DNA from: CAZJRB01 sp964547995
GTDB taxonomy: Bacteria; Planctomycetota; Planctomycetia; Pirellulales; Thermoguttaceae
Reading direction: 5' to 3'
DNA: 64,000 nucleotides
Assembly (NCBI GenBank): GCA_964547995.1
Contig: CAZJRB010000026.1
Location: forward strand, 1 to 64,000
How positions within the stretch are numbered: position 1 is the stretch's first letter; every line of letters starts with the position of its first letter. A model generated the notes under the pieces. The model ran no database searches and was not told the DNA's origin. It saw nothing but the letters and a program-made list of their open reading frames with translations. The position numbers and the translations under genes were made by a program. Below, piece after piece: positions 23,986-31,943 of this stretch.

Positions 23986-25261
23986 GGCGCAAGGCCCTTC
24001 TGCGGATGTTGGCCCGGACAACGTAGTAATCGATCAACGGGGCAAATGCGTTTCCGAGGAGGATCGCCAGCATGGTTCCTTCCGGGTAACCTGGATTGAC
24101 CACGCGAACCAGGATGACCACGGCTCCGATGAATGCGCCGTAGATAAACTGGCCGACGTTCGTCATCGCGGCGGTGACCGGATCGGTCGCCATGAAGACC
24201 AGCCCGAAGGCGAAGCCCCCGAGCACGATGTGCCACTGGGGCGGCAGGGAAGTCATCTTGTATGCGGAACCTTCGCTGTTGAAGTAGAACAGCGTGGCGA
24301 GCGCCAACGCCCCGATCAACATGCTCAGCATGATTCTCCAGGAAGCGATTCCGGCGAACAAGAGGACGGCCACGCCGATCAGGCAGGCCAGGACCGAGGT
24401 TTCGCCCATGCAACCCGGAATCCGCCCCCAAAAAGCCTCGACGAAATAAAACTGGGAGGTAACCCCCTGCCATCCTCCTTCGACGGCGGTAGCCAGCGGC
24501 GTGGCGCCGCTGAACCCGTCGACCTTGGTCCAGTCGCCCACCCAGGCGCTCCAGTTGCCGGCCGTCCAGACGGTCCAGTCGCCGGAGATCTGCTGGGGAT
24601 AGGCGAAGAAAAGGAAGGCCCGGGCGGCCAGCGCCGGGTTGAGCCAGTTGCGGCCCGTGCCGCCGAAGATCTCTTTCGCAACGACCACGCCGAAGGTGAT
24701 CCCCAGCGCGACTTGCCAGAGCGGGATGTTCGCCGGCAACGTCAGCGGAAACAACAACGCCGTGACGAAGAAACCCTCGTTGACGTCGTGTTTGCGGACC
24801 ACCGCAAAGAGGATTTCCCAGAGCACGCCGACCACAAAGCAGACGATATAGACCGGCAGGAAATAGAGGGCCCCGTAGACCATGTTGTCCAGGATGCTTG
24901 CGGGATCGTGACCGAGGCCGAGCACGGCGACGACCGCACCCCGCCAACCCGTCACCTTGCCGGCCGCCTCGGGCGTAAACTCCGCCGCCGCCGAACCGGC
25001 CAGCTCTTCCATCGCCATGTTCGCTTGCAGCCCCGTGTTGTACATCGCCATGACGACGCAGGGGACCAGGGCCACCAGCACGGTCGACATCATCCGCTTG
25101 AACTCGATGTTGTCGCGGACATGGCAGGCGCCGGTCGTCACCTCCTTGGAGGTGTAGAAGAAGCTGTCGATCACTTCATAGAGGGGATAGAGCTTCTGGA
25201 GCTTCTGCCCTTTCTCGAAATAGGGTGCAATGCGGTCGAGGAAGCTTCGTAGCAGTCTCAT
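23978..25261 (-). CDS. nqrB: Na+-NQR subunit B (covalent FMN, riboflavin, quinone side)
   Basis: A 427-residue polytopic membrane subunit of normal length. The N-terminus (FLDRIAPYFEKGQKLQKLYP) matches NqrB, and the FMN attachment site is SGATPLATAV near residue 240. Several long hydrophobic helices follow, with the conserved GALALATLFYF and GFAFGLVFMATDPVTAAMT. NqrB forms the main Na+ path and part of the quinone site. The ATG overlaps the TGA stop of nqrA by one base (TGATG), with GGAAGGG upstream, indicating translational coupling. Confidence 0.94.
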   Translation of the reverse strand: MRLLRSFLDRIAPYFEKGQKLQKLYPLYEVIDSFFYTSKEVTTGACHVRDNIEFKRMMSTVLVALVPCVVMAMYNTGLQANMAMEELAGSAAAEFTPEAAGKVTGWRGAVVAVLGLGHDPASILDNMVYGALYFLPVYIVCFVVGVLWEILFAVVRKHDVNEGFFVTALLFPLTLPANIPLWQVALGITFGVVVAKEIFGGTGRNWLNPALAARAFLFFAYPQQISGDWTVWTAGNWSAWVGDWTKVDGFSGATPLATAVEGGWQGVTSQFYFVEAFWGRIPGCMGETSVLACLIGVAVLLFAGIASWRIMLSMLIGALALATLFYFNSEGSAYKMTSLPPQWHIVLGGFAFGLVFMATDPVTAAMTNVGQFIYGAFIGAVVILVRVVNPGYPEGTMLAILLGNAFAPLIDYYVVRANIRRRALRHA

Positions 25262-26610
25262 CACCCTTCCTTTTCAATCGTCGTCAGATTGCGCCGGAGC
25301 ATGACCCCGTAGTCTCCCTTTCCCGGGCAGACGAACGTACACAGCGCCAGATCGTCTTCGTCCAGCTCCAGGCACCCGAGCGCTTCGGCCTGCTCGATAT
25401 CGTCGACCTCCAGGGCCCGCAGCAGAAACGTGGGAAGGATATCCAGTGGCATCACCTTCTCGTACAGGCCGATCGGCACAATCGCCCGCTTGCCGCCGTG
25501 GGTGGCGGTCGTCATCGAGAATTTCTTTCCCGGCAAAAGCGAGGAGGCGAAGACGTTTTTGGCCGAGTACTTGTCGAAGCCGGGCCACGTCCAGCCGAAC
25601 AGTTCCCGCTTCCGCCCTTCGGCCAAGGCGGAAATCTGTACGTGGTAGCGGCCCAGAAACGCCAGCGGGCCCTCGGCCGTCCGGCCGGAAAGCACCGAGC
25701 CGGATACCACGCGGTTGTCGCCTTCGGTCAGCTCGCCTTCGGTCACTTCCGCCAGGTTGGCGCCGATGCGGGTCCGAATCAAGCGGGGGTCCTTGACCGA
25801 CGGACCTGCCAGCGACACAACCCGCCGAAAATCGAGCCGCCCCGTCGTAAACAAGCTGCCGACGGCCATGACGTCCTGGTAGTTGACATGCCAGACCGTC
25901 TTGTTCTTGCCGGCCGGATCGAGGAAGTGGATGTGCGTGCCGGGGAGCCCCGCCGGGTGCGGGCCCTGGAATTCCACAGTCGTCACATAGTCCAGATCGC
26001 TGCCGGGTATGGCGGTCTCCGGCGACTTGCAGAGAAAGACCTTTTCCGAGCCGAGCCGGGAGAGTACCTTCAGTCCGTCCGCAAAATCATCGGGCCTTTC
26101 GGCAACGATCAATCCCGCTTCGGCTGCCAGCGGATTCGTGTCCATGGCGGTTACGAAGATGGAATGCGGCGTCGATTCCACCGGGGGGACTTTGCTGAAG
26201 GGGCGGGTTCGCAAAACGGTCCAGAGCCCCGAACGGATGAGGTTTTCTCTCACCGTGGCGGATTCCAGGCGGTCGAGTTGACTCCGCTCGCAGGAGGTGA
26301 AAGTCTCCGAATCGTCGCCCACCAGCTCGACAACGACCGCTTGCAGCGCCCGCTTGGCCCCGCGGTTGACCGCGAGGACTTTCCCGCAGCCGGGAGAAGT
26401 GTATCGCACGCCGGGCGTCTTCTTGTCCTCGAACAGCAGTTGACCCGCCTTGACCCGATCACCTGCCCGGACCGCCATGGTGGGCTTCATTCCGACGTAG
26501 TCCGGCCCGAGAATCGCCACGGTGCTCACGGCAGTCCCGTCGGTGATTTCCTGTCTCGGCTGGCCCGCAATCGGCAGATTCAGGCCCTTCTTGATCTTGA
26601 TTCTCCGCAT
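25261..26610 (-). CDS. nqrA: Na+-NQR subunit A (quinone-binding)
   Basis: A 449-residue peripheral subunit carrying the quinone-binding site. The start (MRRIKIKKGLNLPIAGQP) is the typical NqrA N-terminus, followed by VGMKPTMAVRAGDRVKAGQLLFEDKK and the conserved TSPGCGKVLAVNRGAKR. Late in the protein is PTFLLRALEVDDIEQAEALGCLELDEEDLA-like sequence. A longer in-frame extension to 26784 is rejected because it is arginine-rich and overlaps acsE. The ribosome-binding site is weak, so translation may depend on coupling. It starts 31 bases after acsE, on the same strand. Confidence 0.94.
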   Translation of the reverse strand: MRRIKIKKGLNLPIAGQPRQEITDGTAVSTVAILGPDYVGMKPTMAVRAGDRVKAGQLLFEDKKTPGVRYTSPGCGKVLAVNRGAKRALQAVVVELVGDDSETFTSCERSQLDRLESATVRENLIRSGLWTVLRTRPFSKVPPVESTPHSIFVTAMDTNPLAAEAGLIVAERPDDFADGLKVLSRLGSEKVFLCKSPETAIPGSDLDYVTTVEFQGPHPAGLPGTHIHFLDPAGKNKTVWHVNYQDVMAVGSLFTTGRLDFRRVVSLAGPSVKDPRLIRTRIGANLAEVTEGELTEGDNRVVSGSVLSGRTAEGPLAFLGRYHVQISALAEGRKRELFGWTWPGFDKYSAKNVFASSLLPGKKFSMTTATHGGKRAIVPIGLYEKVMPLDILPTFLLRALEVDDIEQAEALGCLELDEDDLALCTFVCPGKGDYGVMLRRNLTTIEKEG

Positions 26611-26641
26611 GGCTATCCGGCTAAGTCGGGTGATCCGTCGT

Positions 26642-27454
26642 TCATATGCCCTTCTGCATTTTCCACGCCTTGATGTAGTCGTCGCTGTAGAGGTGCTTGT
26701 CCAGCAGCACCTCGGCCGTGACGGCCGCCTCGACCAGGTCCTTGTCGGCGGCGTCCATGATCGCCGCATCCAGCCCGGCCGCAAGGGCCATGACGAGGTA
26801 GGTCCTGTTGATCAAGTGATTCATCAGGCAGTTCTGACTCACGTTCGACAGTCCGATGATGAAATGCGGGGGGGGATCGCTCACCATCCCCAACTCTTGG
26901 ATGGCTTTCATCACATTCTGCGGTTGCTTCGGTGCGACGTTGACCGGCAGGATGATCGGATCGAGGTAAACGTCATCCGGCATCACGCCCATCTCCATGG
27001 CGGTCATCAGGAAAGTCGCTCCGCACTCGACGCGTTTTGCGACGTCGCCGGGTACGCCCTCCTGGTCCATCGTCAGCCCGATGATGCTCGCGCCGTGCTC
27101 GGCGGCCAGCGGGATCAGCTTCTCCATGTTTTCCGGGGCGGCCGTGCAGGAGTTGATGACCAGCTTCACGTCGGGCAAGGCTTCCCTGACCTTGGGGACG
27201 GCCTCGACCAGCACCTTGGGTTTTGCGCTGTCCAGCGAGATCGGTTTGTCGGTGACCTCGTGGACGGTTTGAGCGAGCCAGACGAAGTTTTCGGCCGGGT
27301 CGCCCTTGGTCGGTCCGAGGTTGATGTCCATCACGTCTGCACCGCCGGCAATCTGCTCCTTGGCGAGATTCTGTACGACCGTCTTCTCCTTCTCGTTGAT
27401 GGCCTTGCGGACGTCGCGGTACATGCCGTTGACGCGTTCACTAAAGATAAGCAT
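26642..27454 (-). CDS. acsE: Methyltetrahydrofolate:corrinoid/FeS protein methyltransferase
   Basis: A 270-residue TIM-barrel enzyme (pterin-binding family) that moves the methyl group from 5-methyl-H4folate to cob(I)amide on the AcsCD corrinoid protein. Visible motifs are FSERVNGMYRDVRKAI, AGGADVMDINLGPTKGD and SLDSAKPKVLVEA. INSCTAAPENMEKL, ILPVNVAPKQPQNV and IIGLSNVSQNC also match AcsE/MeTr. Length matches the family (about 262-270). It links the folate branch, not encoded here, to the acetyl-CoA synthase. It lies directly upstream of nqrA in the same direction. Confidence 0.95.
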   Translation of the reverse strand: MLIFSERVNGMYRDVRKAINEKEKTVVQNLAKEQIAGGADVMDINLGPTKGDPAENFVWLAQTVHEVTDKPISLDSAKPKVLVEAVPKVREALPDVKLVINSCTAAPENMEKLIPLAAEHGASIIGLTMDQEGVPGDVAKRVECGATFLMTAMEMGVMPDDVYLDPIILPVNVAPKQPQNVMKAIQELGMVSDPPPHFIIGLSNVSQNCLMNHLINRTYLVMALAAGLDAAIMDAADKDLVEAAVTAEVLLDKHLYSDDYIKAWKMQKGI

Positions 27455-27551
27455 CTGTATGCTCCCCTTCCTATGAAGATTTTCTCCCCGGGCGGCTACC
27501 GGCTAGCCACCCTTATAGTTCGATTGTCGGTCCTCGTCAACCGGCGCGCGG

Positions 27552-28517
27552 CTACGCGCCGATGAGCTGTTTCGCCGTATTGCGCACGGCCTCCACCGCC
27601 TTGGGGTGGCGCATGATCAGCAAGTCGGCGCCTCCCTGAAGCAGGTCCGTGGCGGTAATGGCTTCCCAGGTCGGTCCTCGCTTGGCGGCGGGCCCCCACG
27701 CTGCTTCGGCGACCTCGTCGCCCGAGCGGGCCTCCTTCGCCCGCCACGCCTCGTAGCCGACATCCAGCAGCACCGGCTGCGCCATCAGCGTATCGCCGGA
27801 GAGTGCGGCAAGCCTCCCCCGCTCGAGAATAGAGTAGATGTACTCCATGCCGTATCCCAGGGAGGCTGTGCTGGGATAAATGATGATATCGGTCAGCGGG
27901 TATCCCATGTCGCTGACGAGGATGTTGATCTGCTTCTGCTTGTTGATGTCGCAGGGGGCCAGGGCGATCAGCTTGTGCCCGTACGCCTGGGCGGCGGCGG
28001 TGAGCGTGCGGTATTCGTCCTCCGTAACGGCTCCGACCAGGCAGTTTTCGCCCTGGGCGGCCTCGGCCACCTTGGGCATCACCTTCTGGTCCTTTTCGGC
28101 GACGTCGCAGCCCCAGACGATCAGCGGCAGGTCGCACGCTTCCAGGACGGCTTTCACCGTCTCGGCGGCCTGCTCCGGCGAGCGGTCGCCCTCGTCGGGA
28201 TGGGTTCCGACGAGCCGGAGGTTGACCAGGTCGGCCCCCAGCTCTTTCACGCGGCCCGCCCAAGCCGCCGGATCCGACCAGACGTCGCCGTAGACTTCCT
28301 TCAAGGGGGCGGGCCAGTCGGCCGGTTCCTTGTCCAAGACATCCAGAGCCACTACGGGCGGATTGGGCGTCTCGCCGTCAAAGCTGAGGAAGGCAATGCC
28401 GTTCTGGCCGCCGACCGTGACGGTGCTGCCGCGAGTTCCGCCCTCCTCCTTGGTGGCCCCGATCGTGACCGTAGTGATTTTCCCCGACCACTTCTCTTTG
28501 GCGTCAGGAACAGCCAT
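27552..28517 (-). CDS. acsD: Corrinoid/iron-sulfur protein small subunit
   Basis: A 321-residue TIM-barrel small subunit of the corrinoid iron-sulfur protein (delta subunit of CODH/ACS). With AcsC it carries the methyl-cobamide that methylates the ACS A-cluster. It shows the family's N-terminal TVTIGATKEEGGTRGSTVTVGG, then ELGADLVNLRLVGTHPD and LPLIVWGCDVAEKDQKVMPK. APCDINKQKQINILVSDMGY and the C-terminal ADLLIMRHPKAVEAV also match. AAGGAG lies 8 bases before the ATG. Its distance from acsC (two other genes lie between) differs from the usual adjacent acsC-acsD order. Confidence 0.95.
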   Translation of the reverse strand: MAVPDAKEKWSGKITTVTIGATKEEGGTRGSTVTVGGQNGIAFLSFDGETPNPPVVALDVLDKEPADWPAPLKEVYGDVWSDPAAWAGRVKELGADLVNLRLVGTHPDEGDRSPEQAAETVKAVLEACDLPLIVWGCDVAEKDQKVMPKVAEAAQGENCLVGAVTEDEYRTLTAAAQAYGHKLIALAPCDINKQKQINILVSDMGYPLTDIIIYPSTASLGYGMEYIYSILERGRLAALSGDTLMAQPVLLDVGYEAWRAKEARSGDEVAEAAWGPAAKRGPTWEAITATDLLQGGADLLIMRHPKAVEAVRNTAKQLIGA

Positions 28518-28861
28518 GCGAGGTCTCCTTTCGTTGTTTTTGGGTCCCTATGGTTGTTGTTCGTTATTTGCTCGACTGTAAACGGCAGCTTTTGGCCGCC
28601 GCCGGGCTTGGCCCGTTCGACTTTTGCTTTAGTGGTCGCTCAAAAATAAGTTCGGCAATTGGGTCTATAAAGCCGCGACCGTTGGTCGCGCCCTGCGTTA
28701 CCAAGAGCCGTTCCGAGCGTTGCTCGGCGCGACCAACGGTCGCGGCTTTGTGCCGTGTGGCATCCGTACTTGTCGAAGTTGTTTTTGAGCAATTGCTTAG
28801 TGGTTCATCATCGCTCCACGGGGACGAGCCCCGTGGTGGCGTTTGCAGTTGGAGTTATTTG
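28518..28861. repeat. Long family A palindromic repeat in the acsD upstream gap
   Basis: Positions 28634-28752 repeat the element at 11113-11233 along most of its length. The leader is TCGCTCAAAAATAAGTTCGG, the left arm TATAAAGCCGCGACCGTTGG and the right arm GCGACCAACGGTCGCGGCTT. A second hairpin, CCACGGGGACGAGCCCCGTGG (28816-28836), lies nearer the accessory ATPase gene and could slow transcription. No gene is visible in this gap. Confidence 0.75.
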
Positions 28862-29641
28862 TTATTCGTTGGCCACGGATGGCGTGGCGCGCAATGCCTC
28901 TAACACGTTTCTCACGGCTACCAGCGCGGGGGTGCCTTCCGGCAGGCTGAAGACGTCCCGTTCGAGTGCCCCGGCACGCTCGATCTCGTCGTCCTGCGGG
29001 ATGTCTGCGAGTCGCCGGACGTCGATCTCGGCGAGTTTGCGGTCGATTTCCTCGTCGAACGGTTCCGGGCCGGCGCGGTTGACCAGAAGTACCTGGCGGC
29101 CGATGTTGATCGGCAGCTTGCCGCAGAGATCGACGACCCGTTTTGCTGCGCGGATTGCCGGCAGTGTCGGGTTGGCAACGACGACGAGGAAATCGACGTC
29201 GTTGGTCGTCCGGCGTGAGAGGTGCTCCATGCCGGCCTCGTTATCCAGGACAATCGCCTCGTAGTTTTTCGAGAGGTTGTCGAGCGATTTGCGCAGCAAG
29301 TTGTTCACATAGCAGTAGCACCGGGGTCCCTCGGGGCGGCCCATGGTAATGAGGTCGAACCCATTGGCTTCGGTGACGGCACGTTGGATTTCGTCCTCGA
29401 TTGTCCGCACGCGCCCGACGCCGCTGGCGGGCGACCCCTCGTTGCTGGAGCCCTTCTCGCGGATATCAGCCAGCGGTCTACTCGGCTCGACACCCAGCGC
29501 GTCGGCGAGATTGGAGTTGGGGTCGGCATCGACGGCCAGGACGGGGCGAATCCCCGTCTCCTTCAACACCCGCACCAAAAGCGCCGAGAAAGTGGTCTTT
29601 CCCGTTCCCCCTTTGCCGGCGACTGCGATGGATATTTTCAC
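28862..29641 (-). CDS. CooC/AcsF-like P-loop ATPase, CODH/ACS maturation
   Basis: A 259-residue MinD-type ATPase. It has the deviant Walker A motif AGKGGTGKTT (residues 8-17), VLAVDADPNSNLADALG, the CxC motif in PRCYCYVNN (about residue 112) and the switch-like LDNEAGMEHLSRR. CooC/AcsF proteins insert nickel into CODH or acetyl-CoA synthase. A second paralogue lies beside cooS at 43732-44526. This copy, in the acs half, more probably serves AcsB or the corrinoid activator, but that is inference. It uses a GTG start with a GAAGAAG-type site upstream, 15 bases after the activator gene. Confidence 0.88.
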   Translation of the reverse strand: MKISIAVAGKGGTGKTTFSALLVRVLKETGIRPVLAVDADPNSNLADALGVEPSRPLADIREKGSSNEGSPASGVGRVRTIEDEIQRAVTEANGFDLITMGRPEGPRCYCYVNNLLRKSLDNLSKNYEAIVLDNEAGMEHLSRRTTNDVDFLVVVANPTLPAIRAAKRVVDLCGKLPINIGRQVLLVNRAGPEPFDEEIDRKLAEIDVRRLADIPQDDEIERAGALERDVFSLPEGTPALVAVRNVLEALRATPSVANE

Positions 29642-29656
29642 GGTCGGTCTTCTTCG

Positions 29657-31648
29657 TCAGTTTTTCTTGATCGCGTCGGGTTCCCGCGGCTTGTCCTCGC
29701 GTCCCTCCAATGCCGCCGCGATCGACGGAAACAGGGAGAGATCGGTGTGGGGCAGGAAGCAGGCGGACGTGAATTTTTCCATGTACGCCGGGTCCACGAG
29801 GAGTTCCTGGTAGGTGATCCGGTCGCGGATGCGGCTGATCTCTTCGAACATCCGGCGACTGCGCATGACCAGCTTTGCCCCTGCCACGGAGCTGTTGCCC
29901 ACAAACTTGATACGCTCCACCGCGACGTCGGGGAGCAATCCGATCGCGATGCAATTGGAGATATCGAGCCGGTTGCCGAACGCCCCGGCGATGTAGACCT
30001 TCCGGATGTCGTCGAAGGAGACCCCGACGGACTGCACCAGGGAGTCGGCGGCGGCGAAGATCGCGCCCTTGGTTCGGATCAGGTTTTCGACGTCCGCCTG
30101 CGTAATGACCACGTCGCGCTCTCCGCCCGACTCCCGGGCGGAGACGAGCAGGAACTCCGGCTGGTTGTATTCCTCGTTCGTGCGGAATCGCCCCTCGGCG
30201 CGGTCGACCTGGAAATGGCCGCTCCGGTCCACAACGCCCGCAAGGAGCATCCCCGCCAGGGCGTCGATCAGGCCGGTTCCGCAGAGTCCGACGGGCGGGC
30301 AGCCGTCGATGGTGGTTGCGGAGACCATGGGTTCGTGCTTGAAGATCCGCACGCCGTCGATGGCGCCGCTGGCCGCCCGCATCCCGCACGTGACCGACCC
30401 GCCCTCGAACGCCGGTCCCGCCGACGCCGAGCAGGCCACCAGGAACTCCTTGTTCCCGAGCACGACTTCGCCGTTGGTGCCGATGTCCAGAAACAGCGAG
30501 AGTTCCTCGTTGCGGTGCATCCCCGAAGCGAGGATTCCGGCGGTGATGTCGCCCCCGACGTAACTCCCGACCATGGGCAGCGTGTGGAGGATAGCGCGGG
30601 GATGCACCCGCAGCCCGACCTCGGCCGCCCGGAACGGGGGGGGGGAGGTCGCCGCGGGGACGAACGGCGAAAGGCGGATCAGGTCCGCTTCGAGCCCCAA
30701 CAGGAAGTGCAACATCACGGTGTTTCCCGACGCGACCACCGAAAAAATGTCCCCCCGACCAACCTTCGCGCGCTGCACCAGGTCGTCGATCAGGGTTTCC
30801 ACGTCCTGGATGACCGTCCGGTGCAGGGTCTCGGCGCCGCCGGGTTGCCGGGCATAGTTGATCCGGTTGATGACGTCCGCACCGTACTCGATCTGGGAGT
30901 TGTATTTTGCTGCGGCCTCGCACGTGGTTCCGGTTCTCAGGTCGACCAGGTGTGCCACGACGGTTGTCGTGCCGATATCGAGCGCCAGCCCGAAATTCCG
31001 GTCGGAGGTATCACCCTGTTCCACATAGAGGATCTCCTTGACGTCGCCGCGCAGCCCGACGGTTGCCGTCACGCGGCCATCCCACTCCCACTTCCAGGAA
31101 GTGCGGTTGACCTGGTGCTCGCGGAGGACGCGGGGGAGTTCGCGGGTAACCTTCAACCCCATCTGCAACGGGCCGGGGCACTTTTTCGACACGGCCTCAA
31201 GAAGGCGCTCCTGGTCCGCCGTCGCGTTGTCGAGCGTCGGTTCGGGAAGCGCCAGAAAGTGCTTTGCAATGACGGGATCGAGTTCGGCAACCGGGTGCTG
31301 CGGCTCCCGGTGTACGAAATCGCGGAACTGCTCGCTGTCCTTGCCGATACCTTCATACCCGCTCAGTCGCGACTCGGGCGGAACTTCCACAACCAGGTCG
31401 CTGGTCGGAACGACCTGGCACGCCAGCGCGTAACCGCGGCGAATTTCATCGCGGGTGAGAAACTCGGTCGACTCGCCCTTGACTTCTCCTTCCTGGACGA
31501 TCACGCGGCACTTCCCGCAAATCCCCTCACCCCCACAGATTGCACCGACGTATACATTCGCCCGGCGCGCAGCTTCCAGCAGGGTCGTACCTTCCTCGAC
31601 GACCGTCTCCTGCCCCTCCGGAAGAAAGCGGATGCGAAACTCGGCCAC
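29657..31648 (-). CDS. acsV: Reductive activator of corrinoid/FeS protein (RACo-like)
   Basis: A 663-residue protein of the DUF4445/ASKHA type. The N-terminal [2Fe-2S] domain has CGGEGICGKC (about residues 38-47) and a further Cys near 80. A linker follows, then the actin-like ATPase region beginning LALDIGTTTVVAHLVDL (about 220) with LFLDIGTNGEVVLGN further on. RACo uses ATP to reduce inactive cob(II)amide to cob(I)amide on AcsCD. The GTG start at 31648 has GAGG 11 bases upstream, and TTG at 31654 is an alternative. A longer frame to 31801 is rejected because it is encoded by palindromic repeats. The symbol follows the Moorella-type naming. Confidence 0.88.
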   Translation of the reverse strand: MAEFRIRFLPEGQETVVEEGTTLLEAARRANVYVGAICGGEGICGKCRVIVQEGEVKGESTEFLTRDEIRRGYALACQVVPTSDLVVEVPPESRLSGYEGIGKDSEQFRDFVHREPQHPVAELDPVIAKHFLALPEPTLDNATADQERLLEAVSKKCPGPLQMGLKVTRELPRVLREHQVNRTSWKWEWDGRVTATVGLRGDVKEILYVEQGDTSDRNFGLALDIGTTTVVAHLVDLRTGTTCEAAAKYNSQIEYGADVINRINYARQPGGAETLHRTVIQDVETLIDDLVQRAKVGRGDIFSVVASGNTVMLHFLLGLEADLIRLSPFVPAATSPPPFRAAEVGLRVHPRAILHTLPMVGSYVGGDITAGILASGMHRNEELSLFLDIGTNGEVVLGNKEFLVACSASAGPAFEGGSVTCGMRAASGAIDGVRIFKHEPMVSATTIDGCPPVGLCGTGLIDALAGMLLAGVVDRSGHFQVDRAEGRFRTNEEYNQPEFLLVSARESGGERDVVITQADVENLIRTKGAIFAAADSLVQSVGVSFDDIRKVYIAGAFGNRLDISNCIAIGLLPDVAVERIKFVGNSSVAGAKLVMRSRRMFEEISRIRDRITYQELLVDPAYMEKFTSACFLPHTDLSLFPSIAAALEGREDKPREPDAIKKN

Positions 31649-31685
31649 GATCAAGTAAACCTCATCGTCAAGGCGTCCACGAGAA

Positions 31686-31902
31686 TACAAAGCCGCGGCC
31701 GGTGGTCGCGGAAGAGTCCATAAAGCCGCGACCGGTGGTCGCGCCGCGTGCCGCAATGTTGTCCTCCGGTCGATTTCACTCGCGAAAACCTCAAGTGTCA
31801 CTTTCCCGCGACCGCCGGTCGCGGCTTTACAAACTTCGCGCGACCGCCGGTCGCGGCTTTACAAACTTCGCGCGACCACCGGTCGCGGCTTTATAGTACG
31901 AA
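31686..31902. repeat. Cluster of family A palindromes with a 32-base tandem array
   Basis: Two copies in one orientation (31687-31710, AAAGCCGCGGCCGGTGGTCG; 31718-31743) face three tandem copies in the other. The tandem copies start at 31807, 31839 and 31871, each with CGCGACC(G/A)CCGGTCGCGG plus CTTTA, and have a strict 32-base period. The array lies between acsC and the activator gene and could form strong RNA hairpins in the operon transcript. It has no spacers and is not a CRISPR array. Confidence 0.8.
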
Positions 31903-31943
31903 GTAGCGTGTCGAGGGAACCGGCAACTTTCCGGAACCGACCG

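Noticed and set aside
20726..26610. Rnf complex instead of NQR
   Set aside because: NqrA is present, NqrF has its own [2Fe-2S], FAD and NADH domains, and no RnfB or RnfC polyferredoxin features are found.
26611..26784. N-terminal extension of NqrA
   Set aside because: The residues are Arg/Thr/Ser-rich and overlap the end of acsE in another frame. The conserved NqrA N-terminus begins at 26610.
29222..31723. 833-codon plus-strand frame across the corrinoid activator
   Set aside because: It is antisense to a clearly conserved gene and has no recognisable domain.
31807..31902. Three 32-base tandem repeats considered as a CRISPR array
   Set aside because: The units are directly adjacent with no unique spacers, are themselves palindromic, and match dispersed copies elsewhere. 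No cas genes are present.
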